The translations under genes were made by a program, and so were the position numbers. From Polytrichum commune (Eukaryota > Streptophyta > Polytrichopsida > Polytrichales > Polytrichaceae): a stretch of 64,000 nucleotides of DNA. Shown piece by piece: positions 35,504 to 48,072 of the stretch. Each line of letters opens with the position of its first letter. Positions within the stretch are counted from its first letter, which is position 1. A model generated the notes under the pieces. The model saw only the letters and a program-made list of their open reading frames with translations, ran no database searches and had not been told where the DNA came from. The stretch spans positions 38,874,001 to 38,938,000 of the forward strand of contig OX485806.1 in the NCBI GenBank assembly GCA_950295325.1, given 5' to 3'.

Positions 35504-36097
35504 GTATTGTGAACTTGGACTAACTATTTCTTGTGTGCAGGGTAGTGTCACGCATTATAGTCGGTTAGAGCCTTTGCATTGCAAAAGGCTGGGGTTCTAA
35601 CCACCCCCTTCGTGGCTCAAATCTCTCCATCACCCTCCACCAACACCACTCCCTCCCCCTTCCCCTTCAAGTGTCCTTTTCTTGTCCATTACTTGTTATC
35701 TTTTTCAATCAATTACAAAGAATGTAATGTAGCCTATTTACACATGGGCCCATGTTAATTCCACCTTGATTAGAAAATTAGTAAGGTCCAAATAAATTAT
35801 TTCTAGGCTTATTTTTCACTCACATTAATAAGACTATTTAATGTAGTAGCCACGTGAAGCATGCGCAATATGACTGAGATATGCATGGAACTCTTCCATC
35901 ATTTTTGCTTTAATCTTGCAGAATGTCCCCAAAAAGTGGAAACAAAACGCTATGAATTACCCTCCCCCTCCCCCTACTCTTATCTTAAGATGAATTGTTA
36001 ACTTATTTAGTATGGCCATGGGCTCTAGCTTCGTGGCAGGTCCTTAGCTGTGTAGTATTTTAAATGGTTTGCATACGCCTGTGGCCCGTAACATTCT
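35504..36097. other. Intergenic with fold-back fragment
   Basis: 35735-35845 is a fragment of the fold-back family also at 12250, 46015 and 62230 (CCATGTTAATTCCACCTTGA, AATTAGTAAGG...). No gene seen. Confidence 0.45.
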
Positions 36098-36602
36098 TTA
36101 GGGCCACTTCACACACGTGCCAAGAGCCGTGACCATGAAATTGTGAGAGCCCACTAGAAAGTGTTCAAAGGCCGTCCCAAGACACCTTGAAAATCATGTA
36201 GTGTGGTCACAAACCCTCAAGTGTAGTGTGAAGCCATATCTGACCGAGCCCTCAACCAAATGCTATTTCAATGATTTTCTATTCATGTGGGTCCTTGCAC
36301 ATGATAAAATAGAATAAACCAATAGTTGTGAATGTTCAGAGTGCCATAGTCTCCCAATTGTGTGTTAGACCTACCTCAAAGAGGTGGGTTTTGAGAATAA
36401 TCCAAGTGACCATGAAACATGGTCCATTCGATGCCATGTAGGAATCCATGGAGACTTTACATCCATCTTGCATTCACATACTCAGTTGGTCCCTGAAACG
36501 TGGTGTGAAGTGAACTTGGACCAGCTCCGCCTTTTCCACAAATGAGAGTGCTTGAAGTGTACTGGTCACGGGCTCTCAGTCTCGTGTGTGAAGTGACCCT
36601 TA
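36098..36602. mobile_element. PIF/Harbinger-like MITE (GGGCCACT family), copy 2, TSD TTA
   Basis: 36101-36599 starts GGGCCACTTCACACACG and ends CGTGTGTGAAGTGACCC, flanked by TTA (36098-36100, 36600-36602). Internal sequence matches 21867-22353 in the opposite orientation. Non-coding. Confidence 0.9.
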
Positions 36603-37164
36603 GCAAGGGAGGGCCGTTCCCAAGCCCAAAGGCGCTCAATGCCGGGGAGGGGTTGTTGCCACGCAGGGATGGGCTTTCATGCTACCTTTGCAGCCGGTCT
36701 CTCCACCGGCACCCTGATGCATGGGCCCGCAGCAAGTAGCCCGAGCGGGTCTGTGGGCCTGCGAAGGGCTCCTCTCCTTCATATTCAAAACCCCTTATGC
36801 AGCTTTCTTCCACCTTTCTGCTTGCAGAGTGGGAACAGTTTTTTGGGAGATTTTTGGGCATGACGGATTAGGTTAGGACAATCTTCGCAAAATCGATATC
36901 AAAATGCAACCCACTTGGTGTTTATCTGTGCTGTAAGTTAGTACAACTTGAGGATCACAGAATTTGTGACCAGAAATTTGAGTGTTATCCAAGCTCCTGT
37001 CTTTCTGGCCTGAATCATGTGTTTGCCGAATGCGGATGTTGCCACGACTGATTTCTTGCCGTTTGAGAGCTAAGAGTTACTATCGACGAATAGCACCTTG
37101 GTGTGCAACAGAATACCTTCTGTCTGTGATGATCATTCTCTTCACTATCACTTTGTATATTGCT
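36603..37164. other. Intergenic, GC-balanced, nothing recognised
   Basis: No domain in the short ORFs. The composition resembles the 18.6-21.7 kb zone and could be host untranslated sequence. Confidence 0.25.
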
Positions 37165-37365
37165 TGAATCCTGTTGAGATCCTAGTGTTTCCAAGTCCAA
37201 CTGGTTGCGAGGTGACATCTTTCAGTTTTTCCTCAGGAATTTGAAGTACATTATACTGTATGTATTCCTCTGAAACGATCAGTAAAGTTCCTGAAGTCTT
37301 TGAACTCTGACCGGTTATTGCTCAAACACAACCCAACCGGTGGATATGTGACTAGCGGTCGGATC
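37165..37365 (+). repeat. Copy of dispersed repeat B
   Basis: Shares GATCCTAGTGTTTCCAAGTC, TGTATTCCTCTGAAACGATC and ACCGGTTATTGCTCAAAC with the other B copies. A second partial end motif (GAACCGGTTATTTCTCAAAC) is at about 37600-37630. Confidence 0.65.
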
Positions 37366-39875
37366 TCCCCATTCATCGCTGCTTTCAATTCTGCTCTAAT
37401 TCTAAATCCCTCCCTGAAGTGGGGTCCATCAGATCCAGCTGATCCGCTCAGGATCGGACCTCAGCACACTTTCGCGAGCTCCTCCAGGCCGCAAATCAGG
37501 TTAAGGAGAGTTGGCATCGATTCTACGACGTAAAAAAACTCAACGATGTTGTTGGCTGCCCTGAACTGATTGGTAATTCTGCCTCGAGTCTTGAATTTGA
37601 ACCGGTTATTTCTCAAACTCAACCGGTCCATCTGTCAGGTGGGGATGATGAACCTGGTCCCGCCTCCGCTGGGACCACGCACTGGACGCACAAACTAAGT
37701 ATAGGCTCTGAAGCTGACATAGGTCACTCGCCTTCACAGCTGCTGGCCCCCACGCTGGGGCCATTCCAGAGTTTCAGGCTCTGGCACTGCAGCCGCCCGG
37801 GAATAATAGCCCACCCACACTTACCTTACTGGTTGGTCCTGGTGCGGACCACCAGGGAACAATTCCTATCAGCAGGGGTCACTTTTAGAGCTGGTTTAGC
37901 CAGAGAGCGTCACTGCTGATGTATACTGTTCATTGGTGGCCCACATAAGTAAGTGTGGGTGAATTAAAAGTCAGGAATGTGCTCGCACAACATGGCCAAA
38001 AACCCGGGCCCATCGCACATTCATAGGCTGCACCATGGACCATGAAATCGTCCCAAGGCCCTACAAAATCTATGATTGGCTGTTGAACTCGTCGTGGGAC
38101 CACTGCGATTTACATCAAGGAAAAAAATGTTAGAGTGACCATGGAGTTTGAGGTCCCCAAAAATATATATATTTAAAGGCCTCCATTATCCACTGACGTA
38201 GTCCAATGAGTTTTGTGGTGGGAGGCAAAAGAGATCATCTGGTAGAATAAGGTAGGGCCCATGGCAAAATAATGGTTGTCATAATAGAATTTTTAATGAA
38301 GATGTTTTTGGGGAAGAGAAGGTGAAAATAAGAGAATGATCTTTTTTTTTTCTTTTTTTTTCCTTTTTTTCAAGACTGGCCTTTTTGGACATATGTTAAA
38401 AAAAATCAGCACAATCAATTTTTTGGTGCATGGTCATTCCTCTTGGTCCACATTTGGTTTACACCTAACGAGGGGCCCAAAAACTTTGTAAAATGATTAA
38501 AAAAAAATAGACCATGGAAGTTGGACCATGAAGTTGGACCATGCAAAAAGACCATCTTCCATAGTCCGACTTCATGATCCATGGTGTAAAGTGGCCCTCA
38601 TGGATGATGTTATGCCAACCCTAAGGACCGAGTGCACTGAGCTTACTGGAACCTCAAGCTACTTAGGCTTTGAGAGTGCATGGTAAGGGCGGTTACCGTC
38701 CAGACTTTATGCTATGGCTCACGAAGTGCATTGGTGGGTGAGATCCCAAAAACAAAGGCCAACGAGAAATTCATAATTCCTCATAGTGTCCATGATGTTC
38801 GGCCAAAGATCTGCATTGTTTTACACGAACTCATATCCTAGGAAGGAGAAAACACACCAAAGTAATGTATGCTTAAAATTATAGATCTTCATTGATGGAT
38901 TTCCCATAAATAGCATCAAACACCTCGATTTAGTCTTGTGCGTCCTAGTTAGAATGAATCAGTCTCTCTAACATATAGGAGACTTGTTTTCATTGAGCCC
39001 CCTTATCCACAATGAATGAATTTACATAAACGACACAAACCGCAAATCACGTATAAATTATGGAGGCATTTGCTTGCCTTGTGGCAAGTCAACATGCAAT
39101 GATGAGCATGTGAATAAAGTTGCACACTAGTGAAGGACTAGTCAACCCTCTAAAAACCAAGCATTGGCAAGTGCAAATCTCATAAGGCACATTGTTTATA
39201 AAAATCATGACATGAAAGATTCACTATTCCAAGACTCACCATAAGTTTCTAATTAAGTGCATATATAAGGTAAGCGGTACTTAAAGCAACACCCCAAGTA
39301 TTTTATGAGTTTTGGGATTCTTATCAATTTGTAGATTATCAAGAAATTTAACCCAAGTTAGTAATTGGGCTAAAAACATGATCATTAAAAAATAAAATCT
39401 ATGATGATTGTTGTAAATTATCCAAGTGCACTGTAACATTGGGTTTTTGGGTGTCAAGTAGGGTCTACTAGTGTTGTCTTGTCAGGTGAAAAATCACCTC
39501 AATCAATCTTTTAGTGTCCGAGAGTCTTCTATTAAATGAGGATAGTATTCACCTTTTGTGGAACACTTCTTATACCACCTCGTTAAGCTGGTAGATCCCA
39601 TATTGTCCGAAAGTTGGAGTTCTCATTAAATTGGTCTTACATCTTTCCTTCTTACACGGCCACTATGATTGGCCAACATGGTGTTATTTTATACTTAGTT
39701 CCACATATGAATGATGGTCTTTTAACTTTGGCTTACTTAGTGTACTACCACCCTAACTTGTTGACTCTTTAAAGATGAAATATAGGTCTTGCTTTAAAGT
39801 TGGTGTTACTTTTAGGCACATATACCTTATCAATCACAACTCACCAATGATCTCTCTTTTTTCTAAAATTTTCAA
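37366..39875. other. Intergenic; fold-back fragments
   Basis: 37810-37970 contains an inverted pair (CCCACACTTAC with GTAAGTGTGGG), like the hairpin at 29205-29275. Around 38025-38597, a right end GGTGTAAAGTGGCCCT faces a partly matching left end (TGCACCATGGACCATGAA), suggesting a decayed MITE. No gene supported. Confidence 0.35.
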
Positions 39876-39877
39876 GA

Positions 39878-40617
39878 GAGCAGCTCCTCGGGGGGTGCAC
39901 TGTACTAAACATGTACGAGTATACGTGAGTGCACAGGAGGGGTATTGATTTGGACCTTGCCGTATTACGTATACATATGGTATACATGTTATAATTTATA
40001 GTTACGTACATATATGGAAGGCCTTTAAAAAATATACAATAATTGTATTTGTATGGTACTGTTACTATACTACATATCATAAGTTTTCAGATTGGATGAA
40101 ATCGTTTGGAAATCGTTTGGTAATCATTGGGTGGAGTATAGGGATCCAATTGACTTGATGGACCGTCCATCAAACGTGGAGATTGGTTTATGTTGGTATC
40201 AAAAAGGGGCTAACAACAAGTGGACATATGATCTTACTGATCATTTGATGATAGACTTAGAGACAATAATTGCATTGGCTACAATGACATATATTGGTGA
40301 ATCAAATGTTTATGAATTACATCCAGGAGATGAAATTTTTTTCAACAACTTTGCTGATGAAAGCTAGGATATTTTGTTATACATATTATAGGGGTTGATT
40401 ATTGTTCAAAAGTATATTTGTATACTTATGTTAATGACTATATATGAATGGATGTTTTTTGTGTATACATATTGTCACTTGTATATTTATTGTTGCAATT
40501 GTATGTGTATTACTTCATTTCACAAAAAATAACTTGTATATAGGGGGTTTTTAGAGTATGCAGTGAACGCACGTGATTCTAGGTTTTAATGAAAGGTGCA
40601 CCCCCCGAGAGCAGCTC
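39878..40617. mobile_element. Mutator-like element carrying an exon-like ORF, 9-bp TSD
   Basis: The element (39887-40608) begins CTCGGGGGGTGCAC and ends GGTGCACCCCCCGA. GAGCAGCTC is duplicated at 39878-39886 and 40609-40617. Terminal motif CGGGGGGTGCAC is shared with 2512-3082. The interior has a 91-codon open frame behind a splice-acceptor-like tract, consistent with a gene fragment captured by a Mutator-like element (Pack-MULE style). That is inference; it could also be a remnant of the element's own gene. Confidence 0.82.
40091..40370 (+). CDS. Exon-like ORF inside Mutator-like element, unrecognised
   Basis: After ATCATAAGTTTTCAG, a good 3' splice-site context, a frame opens with LDEIVWKSFGNHWVEYRDP and runs to the TAG at 40368-40370. 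There are about 92 codons, no internal stop, and balanced, acidic, Trp/Tyr-containing composition (LCWYQKGANNKWTYDLTDHL). The translation ends FFNNFADES. There is no strong upstream ATG in frame; internal ATGs are at 40095 and 40158, so it is more likely a terminal exon than a whole gene. Domain not recognised. Confidence 0.4.
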
Positions 40618-41814
40618 TAGCTACAATCATTAGAGGGTTTAAAATATTAATACAAAATTTCCATTCATACAAATCCATTCCAAATTTGATGATTTCATCC
40701 ATTTTCTATGTATTTTAGAAGTTTTTGACGACTTTATCTATGAGTACATGGAAAAAATATTGTACAAACTAGCAAACATTGCCACTTACTTATCTTAATC
40801 ATACACCTATATTTGAGGAGTAATATAATCCTCTTAGCAAATTTTGTACACCCCCATCCACTTGGGATTTGTGATGTCTATGTAATCTCATCCATCATGG
40901 ATAAAAGTGCTTCAACAAAAAATTCTCCCTTACAAGATTGAGGGCCGATTCATTCCAATTTGACACCACTAGACTAATGCATAGTCTTTGACTCTATTTT
41001 CGGAGCCAACCTATCTAGAACTAATTATTTAAAGATTCTATTATAATTCCATGTGTTTTTAACTGCTGCAATGATTGAGGTCACCTAGACACCATGAATC
41101 CCTAGCCCCCCCCTCCAACCCCCGCCCACCCCCCCATCCGGCGGTGCTCAAGACACATGTTCATGTGGAAACCTTCCCACCAAACATAAAGAATGAGCCT
41201 AAGTATTTAACGGATACACCTTTGACATGCACATCGCCACCTAGTCCATCCCACAAGGGATGAGCGATTTACATTGCTACCGATGCAATTTTGAGAATCC
41301 CAACACAAAAGAACATCTTAAGAAGGTGGTGCAAAAATATAGCAAATGAGTATGTGTATTCTTTGATACTTAACTCATTATTGGCAATTGGCAATTGGGC
41401 TAACAACGTAGGATATAAATAGAAGGCATCCGATCCACTATGATAATTCAAGAACCACATGAATAAATCCGTGGGAAAAATTCCAGAAGAATGTCAAAGG
41501 TCGGTGACCTCCCGGACGACGGAGCCAATGTACGGAGAAAACCGACCTCTATGTAGGAGTGAATGTTATCTAGGTTGAAGTGGAAAATAAGGCGGTTCCG
41601 ATTTTTATTTCCTTGGAAAAAAGCCAACCATTTTCATTGACCAAAGAGAACGATTCAACCTTTTTATGACTCAACAAATAGACTACTGCGAAAAGGGAAA
41701 TCGAAAAAGGAAAATAAAATTGGTTAGCTTTGGAAGACTTCAAGAAGCTCAAGCTAGCAATATGTGGTCGACATATTGGTAGCATTTTCTTAAGTGTCCA
41801 ACCTTGATTATAGG
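40618..41814. other. Intergenic, nothing recognised
   Basis: AT-rich; a C-rich patch at 41105-41145. No gene or boundary supported. Confidence 0.35.
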
Positions 41815-41993
41815 GTGTAGGACAGAGCCCAACATTTTCCTTTAAATTGCACCCATACCCAGACCATGCCCATCAGCAACGACCTATGCCCACCCATGTC
41901 CACCCATGAACAATAATATCGCACCCATGCCCACCCAAAACCCATGGGCATGGGCATGGGTATGGGCACCCAATGTAGGGCTCTAGTGTAGGA
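41815..41993. mobile_element. Short hAT-type MITE, 8-bp TSD GTGTAGGA
   Basis: 41823-41985 begins CAGAGCCCAACATT and ends AATGTAGGGCTCTA. The 8-bp duplication GTGTAGGA is exact on both sides. CAGAGCCC-type ends with 8-bp TSD fit hAT. The core holds GGGCATGG repeats with an inverted partner. Not related to the 6186/25073 pair. Confidence 0.85.
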
Positions 41994-44983
41994 GGTAGGA
42001 CACCTCTCTCCAATTACTGATAACTTAAGCAATTTTGCATAAGTATGGTACATGTGTAATAATGGAATGTGGTTCAACAAAATATCACAATTTTCTCTGA
42101 AGTAATGAAATTATAATAAAATTTCCGAAGGCAAGATTTTTCCTAATCCATATTCACCACATAGGTCGACTTATTTTTGCTAATTGGTAAATGAAAATTT
42201 GAGTACAAGCAATGCCCTTTTCAAAAAACTCAAATATGTGCCATTTAACTTACTTTTTCTATCACGTTGAACCCCTCAACAATTATGACTGCTCTCTTGC
42301 TTAGTCACTACCTATTTTCAACCTTTTAAATTACAGAATGAGAGCTACATGTGTGGACCTTCATGGCTTTAGGGGACTCTGTGTATTAAGGTTGGGGGTG
42401 ATTATCAAAAATGGGTTTGTTTGCCATATTGACTTGGAACCTCTCTATTCATGGTCGTTTTACCCACATGACCAAGGGCTATGAGAAAAACAATTCAAGA
42501 CTTCTTATGGTCATGGTCAACGGTGCGAAGACCATGACCAAGAGAAATGCATATCACATTTTAAGAGTCTTGGTCACGGGACATAGTGTAAAGCGGACTT
42601 AGATAAGGTTGTAATATTTTTAAAGAAATCCAAAATAAGACTAAAATAAGACTAAACTATTAAAAAACAAAATTACTATAATTAAAAATTACTAATAGAG
42701 TTTTGATAATATCAAATTTTGACATAGCTGCTTAATATCCATTGAGACAACTTATTTGGGTTCTCTTGCCACAAAATCTAGGTGACCACCAAACAATATC
42801 CATTTCAAAATATGTAGGATTCCATGTCACTTTCTCATCCAATTTTTGGACATGGTCACCCATGGTCGCTTTAAATATCGGTGACCTTGTGTAAACAAGG
42901 TGGGACCGCCACTCATATCTCATTGTCCAATGAAAGAGATTAGAAAGCAGTGGTCATGGTCATTGGTCCCTACACTAGATGTTAGTATCACCAATTCCAA
43001 TTGACTTGCTCAATACTAATTGTATACCGCCCATGGAGTGTCAAGAAATACTAAATGTAAATTTAACATTATTTGTCATTCTTTTTGAACAATTTGGGCA
43101 TTATAAACTTACAAGGTTGCAAGAATTGTCACTTACTAAGTGATTTTTCATCCAAATTTCAATCATTCATGACAATACTTCATTACATGAATGTTAGGAT
43201 GCAAAATATACCAATCTAGAAGTGGATGAACTAAAAGTAAGCGAGAATGACAGTACTTGTAAACTTATTCATAACAAGTGTCATTAGAAAAGCTACCACA
43301 GTGACATTAAATACCATATGACACTACAATACAATATTTAGTGTAGTGTAAACTAAGACCATAGTATATTTAGTTTGAAGTGTACAACAACAGAATTGTG
43401 CTTGGTTTATTCGCGCACAAACATGCAAGATACTTGAGCCCACCTAGTTCAGTTGCACCACTCATTCATGCTATGATCATATTTACACCACCCCTAGTGT
43501 AAACAACCCTTGACATAGCCAAACATAGCCTCAAGATGCAAACAATATAGGATAAATCTACTCCTTGGTGAATGGAACGAGGTTGACACTTATTAGCCGA
43601 TAAGCTTGCAAGCTCGATGGCCCAAAAAGTGCAAAAGGAACTCGGACCCTTACATGTGCCTTGAATGATAGAGCTTCGGTTCCTCATGATTTGGGCTTGT
43701 TTTTCAAGTCCAAGTCCAAAGGTGATCTTGTTGCCGACGGACTTGATGAAATCCAAACAATCCAAACAAGGATAGACCCACCTAAGCTCCAACATCTTTG
43801 GCCTACATTAGCTCCAACATCTTTGGCATAAGCGTCAAAGCTCCAACCTCTTTGACCAACCTAAGCTTCAAACCTCTAACCTTTTTGACCTACCTTGAGG
43901 TTCAAAGCTTCAACATCTAATCCACTTGTCAGATTCTTTTCATGTTGGCCGACCAAACTTGCATGGTTGAGCTTGGGCTCAAGTTGTGTGTGGCAAGGGC
44001 ATGGTACACATGATTGTCTGTTTTAGCACATTCATTTCTTGTACATGCAAGTTTTTTAATGTAAGCATGTAACTTGATACACTTGGTTTACACAAGGCAT
44101 AAATCTAGATTAAGCATTCTTTACTGGTGTGCGCATGCACAAAAGGACATGTTAAAGAAGACCACGTTTTCTTACTACAGTGAGAATACGCTAATAAGGG
44201 TGTTCAGTGTGGAGAAGTGTATGGTGCAACTACCCCTAAGCAAATCTATAATGTGGTCCACAATATACACTGTCATGCAAGAAAATAGTGCACCACCCTA
44301 ATCCCCCCTAGTTGCACACTTGTCATGCCCCTCATAATATACCCATTTGTTTCCCTTAGATTAAGTAGTATGTGCCACTTCTTTTAAATACATATTACCT
44401 AAATACCATAGAATCAATGTAACTTATTACATGGAACTTTAATTTTGAATATTGCAGGTTGGTGAATAGTGTGCACCTACACTGTTATCTCCAATATTTT
44501 GTGTGTGGAAATAAGCTTCATGGTGTGGCCCACTAAGGACAAGGCATCCGTAGATGACCATGTTCATTGAACCACTCACTAGGGTCATGCAATGCCGACA
44601 TAGATGAGATCTATGTCTTTAAGGCGAACAAAGTTAAAGTTTATGCGGTGGTGGCTTGTGATTGATTATCCCCATAAGGGTCTTGACAATTGTTGTAGCT
44701 AAGGAGTAGCATTTAGATGAGCAATTGTAGGTTAACCTATATATCGACTATGTGTAACCCTAAAATTTACGGTTCAAAATATGTAGCAATTTCCGTATTC
44801 ATGAATTTTTTAATAAAATAATTACATTCTCACTAGAATATGTTCACTTCACAAGAAAAACAATTCCCCGCTATTACTCCTCCTAAATAGATGCAAAATC
44901 TCTTATTTTATCGATCATAGATGCCTCAACCATATATCTTATTCATCATCAAGTGGATTCCAGTATAAACATACACTAGTAGA
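41994..44983. other. 3 kb intergenic with MITE traces
   Basis: 42507-42543 is a hairpin (GGTCATGGTC with GACCATGACC). 42975-43330 resembles the CACTA-like MITE at 5458-5827 (GACACTA..., TATTTAGTGTAG). 43460-43800 has a minus-strand ORF without a recognised domain. No gene supported. Confidence 0.35.
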
Positions 44984-45221
44984 AAACTTGTCCATTACAA
45001 TCATTTGTTGCGACATGGCCATTGCAAATCTTTATAGAAAATGTATGAATAAATTATTTTGGTTGTCAGCCAAAGCGTTCTGGTTGTGGTTTTTGAACAA
45101 TTGGCAATTGAAACCCTTTGATTGACGACCAAAATGATTTTATTTATGCATTTTCTCGCCATGAGTCACAATGGCAAGTCGCAATGGATGGTTGTAATGG
45201 ACAAGTTTTCTTCTAGTGATA
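44981..45221. mobile_element. CACTA-type MITE with 3-bp TSD ATA
   Basis: 44984-45218 starts CACTAGTAGAAAACTTGTCC and ends GGACAAGTTTTCTTCTAGTG. About 27 bp of near-perfect terminal inverted repeats, flanked by ATA on both sides. CACTA ends plus 3-bp TSD define the CACTA superfamily. Non-coding. Confidence 0.85.
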
Positions 45222-45284
45222 AGACACTTCTATGTGGAAGAGGGGGTAGTGGTAGGATGTGGACAATATATGTGGAGGTTTTAG

Positions 45285-45470
45285 ACAAATTTGGTTGAGA
45301 TCCAAGTGTTTCAAAGTCCAACTGATTGCATGTTGATACCTTTCGGTTCTCCTCTATTAAACTAAGATATATCATATAGATTCCTCTAAAATGATCAACA
45401 ATTTGCATGAATCTTGAACATGAACCGGTCACTTCTAAAACTTAACCAACCCATCTATAACTACAATCTT
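45285..45470 (+). repeat. Copy of dispersed repeat B
   Basis: Contains GAGATCCAAGTGTTTCAAAGTC, AGATTCCTCTAAAATGATC and GAACCGGTCACTTCTAAAAC in the same order as other copies; divergent. Confidence 0.6.
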
Positions 45471-46418
45471 TCTTCATTTTGGTGTGGGCTCTCTCAAATG
45501 TGCCATCATATTAAGGCATACATCATGTGTAGGATTCTCCTAAACTCTCCCCACAACTAGCTCTACCAAAATTTTGATTGACCTCTCTTATCCAACCTTG
45601 AACCATGTCTGCAGTGATTGCTTGTACATCATCATTAATGTGACTGAATACAATGATTCCTTCTTCGGCTTGCTTCTAGCTTTGAGGTATTGTAATGAAA
45701 GACCAAAGAAAAATCGACATCAACGCTAGAGGTAAAGGTCCGCTATCATGGAATTGAGGTGTGTCACATGTAAAGTTGGCTTGGAAGAATCATGAACTAA
45801 TTTAGAAGGTCCATGAAATTGGTAGAACAATATGGTAAAAATTGGTTGGAAGGTTCATGAATTTGCTCAGAACCTTCATGAAATTGAGTATGCACTGTTG
45901 TGAAATCATCTTACCAAAGGATTAAGTTGGGAGTCATGACTTTTAAGAGTTAAATACAAAAATCCCAACATGGGATCAAGGCTTAATAAAAATTCACATG
46001 GGCCCCATTAATCTCCAACCCACACTAAATATATAGTAGAAATTAGCGTGTGCCACATTAATTATTTTCCAAAAAATTAGTGTGGGTGGTTATTTAATTT
46101 CATGCTACTTTTGCCAGGCTCTAACTCATATTCAACGTGTTGGTTGGAAACTTTCTTAAAGACTTAGGGTTTGGACCTATGTTAATTCCACCTTGACTAG
46201 AAAATCAGTGTGGTTCACTCTAATTATTTTCATGCTAACTATCCACCCACACTAATAGGACAATTCAGTGTAGTTGTCAGTTCTCCCCATTCATGGAAGG
46301 AAGTCACGTGCGGGGTCAAATGTACATTGGCAATTGATTGTACTTGCAACAAAAATTGGATGGGTTTACTAAACCAAATTCTATCCTCCACCACTGAAAT
46401 GGCAGTCTGGTGAATGAG
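45471..46418. other. Intergenic flank of the LINE
   Basis: 46015-46270 belongs to the fold-back family with ACTAGAAAATCAGTGTGG and CACACTAATAGGAC. 46271-46418 is unassigned. No gene seen. Confidence 0.45.
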
Positions 46419-46430
46419 TACTAAAGGAGC
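46419..46430. repeat. Left target-site duplication of the LINE
   Basis: TACTAAAGGAGC here recurs exactly at 59543-59554. The last ten bases are unambiguous; the leading TA could belong to the TTA tail at the 3' copy. It fixes the LINE 5' end at 46431. Confidence 0.9.
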
Positions 46431-48072
46431 GTAATTGTGATAGGGATTTGATGAGGAGCTGCTAAGGGCTCCGTATTTTCTGGTATGGTGTGAGATTGTG
46501 AAGTAAGCCGCTGGAGACTAGTGCATGTGCTGCCAGGAGCTGGCCTCGCAGTGACCCCGCATACACTAGACAACAGATGGTCAGGGTGCTTGAAGAGGTG
46601 ATTGGATGTGTTGAGGGGTACCTGTGAATGCTCAAAGTCCCAGATCTAGAGACTCAAGCGTGTAAATGATAGTTAGATCTCAAGGGGAAGAGTACTCTGA
46701 AAGAGCTGGGGCTCCGATTGGTTGTGATTGAGATTAAAACTTCATTTTTGCTTGTAGTTATCTAGATCTGAGATTTCTATGCAAACACGGCGGGAGAGGT
46801 AGCAAACACCCAGGACTCAGGCACATTGATACTTCCGATCGTCACATTGTACTAGAATTACAGTTTCAGCAATAGCCAGAGAGTCGCTCAAAAGAAGGCT
46901 CCTTTTCTCTTTCATTTATATCATTAATACATTTATCTTGCTTTTCAAACATAGCATAGATGCATGTCCCCTAGATCTAGAACTAAACCCTTGTCACAAG
47001 CCCGATCCACTGGTGGGAGAACCATCGACCCAAGATAGTGGAGCGCAAGAAGGGATCGTTGCAGAAGGTGGAAGAGGTTGCAGAAAGGGTGTCGTAGAAG
47101 AAATCCAAGGAGATTACAAAAAAGACGACGCCCCACATCGAGAAGTACGCAGAAGAGGAGTAACCCACAGCAAAATAGGCAGATCTCGCACACACTGCAA
47201 TCAGGGAGTAGAGCAGCATCAGAAAACCTGCGATTACACCGAATTTGGCACCGAGCTCACTGGACAACAAACCCATCACCGAGACAACGAGTGGAGCTGG
47301 AGAAGAGGTGGAGTAATCCCTAGCAATACAGGTAGATCTCATACACATTGTATTCGGGAAGGTGAGCAACACCGAATCACCTGTGAGTGCACCAGAGCAA
47401 GGAGAGCGGTACCTGAGCACCCACAGCCCCGACCTTGCAGATCAGACAACCTGCGATTACACCGAATCTAGCACCGAGCTCACTGGGCAACAAACCCATC
47501 ACCGAAACAGAGGCTACATTCTACACCGAGACAACGAGTGGAGTTGGAGAAGAGGTGGAGTAATCCCTAGCAATACAGGCAGATCTCATACACATTGTAT
47601 TCGGGAAGATCAGACAACCTGCGATTACACCGAATCTGGCACCGAGCTCACTGGGCAACAAACCCATCACCGAAACAGAGGCTACATTCTACACCGCGAC
47701 AACGAGTGGAGCTGGAGAAGAGGCGGAGTAATCCCTAGCAGTACAGGCAGATCTCATACACATTGTATTCGGGAAGATCAGACAACCGGCAATTACACCG
47801 AATCTGGCACCGAGCTCACTGGGCAACAAACCTATCACCGAAACAAAGGCTACATTCTACACCGAGACAACGAGTGGAGCTGGAGAAGAGGCGGAGTAAT
47901 CCCTAGCAGTACAGGCAGATCTCATACACATTGTACTCGGAAAAGTGAGCAACACCGAAACACATGTGAGTGCACCGAACCAGAGAAAGGAGAGCGGTAC
48001 CAGAGCACACACAGCCCCGACCTTGCAGATCCCACAAGCAGAAGCAGACCCCGAAGCCCAAACTTAACTGAG
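46431..48072 (+). promoter_or_regulatory. LINE 5' leader / probable internal promoter region
   Basis: No in-frame ATG precedes 48073, although two overlapping frames (46938-47471 and 47362 onward) are open through most of it. The two frames are linked by a 5-nt difference between block B copies (about 47380-47400 versus 47970-47995). The alternative reading is that ORF1 began upstream and has lost its start. LINE promoters lie in this leader by family rule; no specific motif is claimed. Confidence 0.5.
47443..47946 (+). repeat. Three 168-bp tandem monomers in LINE leader
   Basis: Units start at 47443, 47611 and 47779 (exact 168-bp spacing) and differ by few bases. A shortened, 24-bp-deleted relative precedes at 47222-47360, and a more diverged one lies at about 47150-47220. 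The array is bracketed by two copies of another block (47361-47442 and 47941-48030, with GAGCAACACCGAA and GGAGAGCGGTACC), giving B-A-A-A-B. 168 is a multiple of three, so the frame stays open (QTTCDYTES...GYILHRDNEWSW). Monomer arrays in LINE 5' leaders are known promoters in some mammalian L1s; here that role is inference. Confidence 0.92.

Noticed and set aside
38025-38597. MITE with GGGCCACTTTACACC-type ends
   Set aside because: Left end matches poorly and no target duplication is present.
46945-47420. Minus-strand ORFs of 82 and 145 codons opposite the 168-bp array
   Set aside because: Hydrophobic shadow of the repeat on the opposite strand; no independent evidence.
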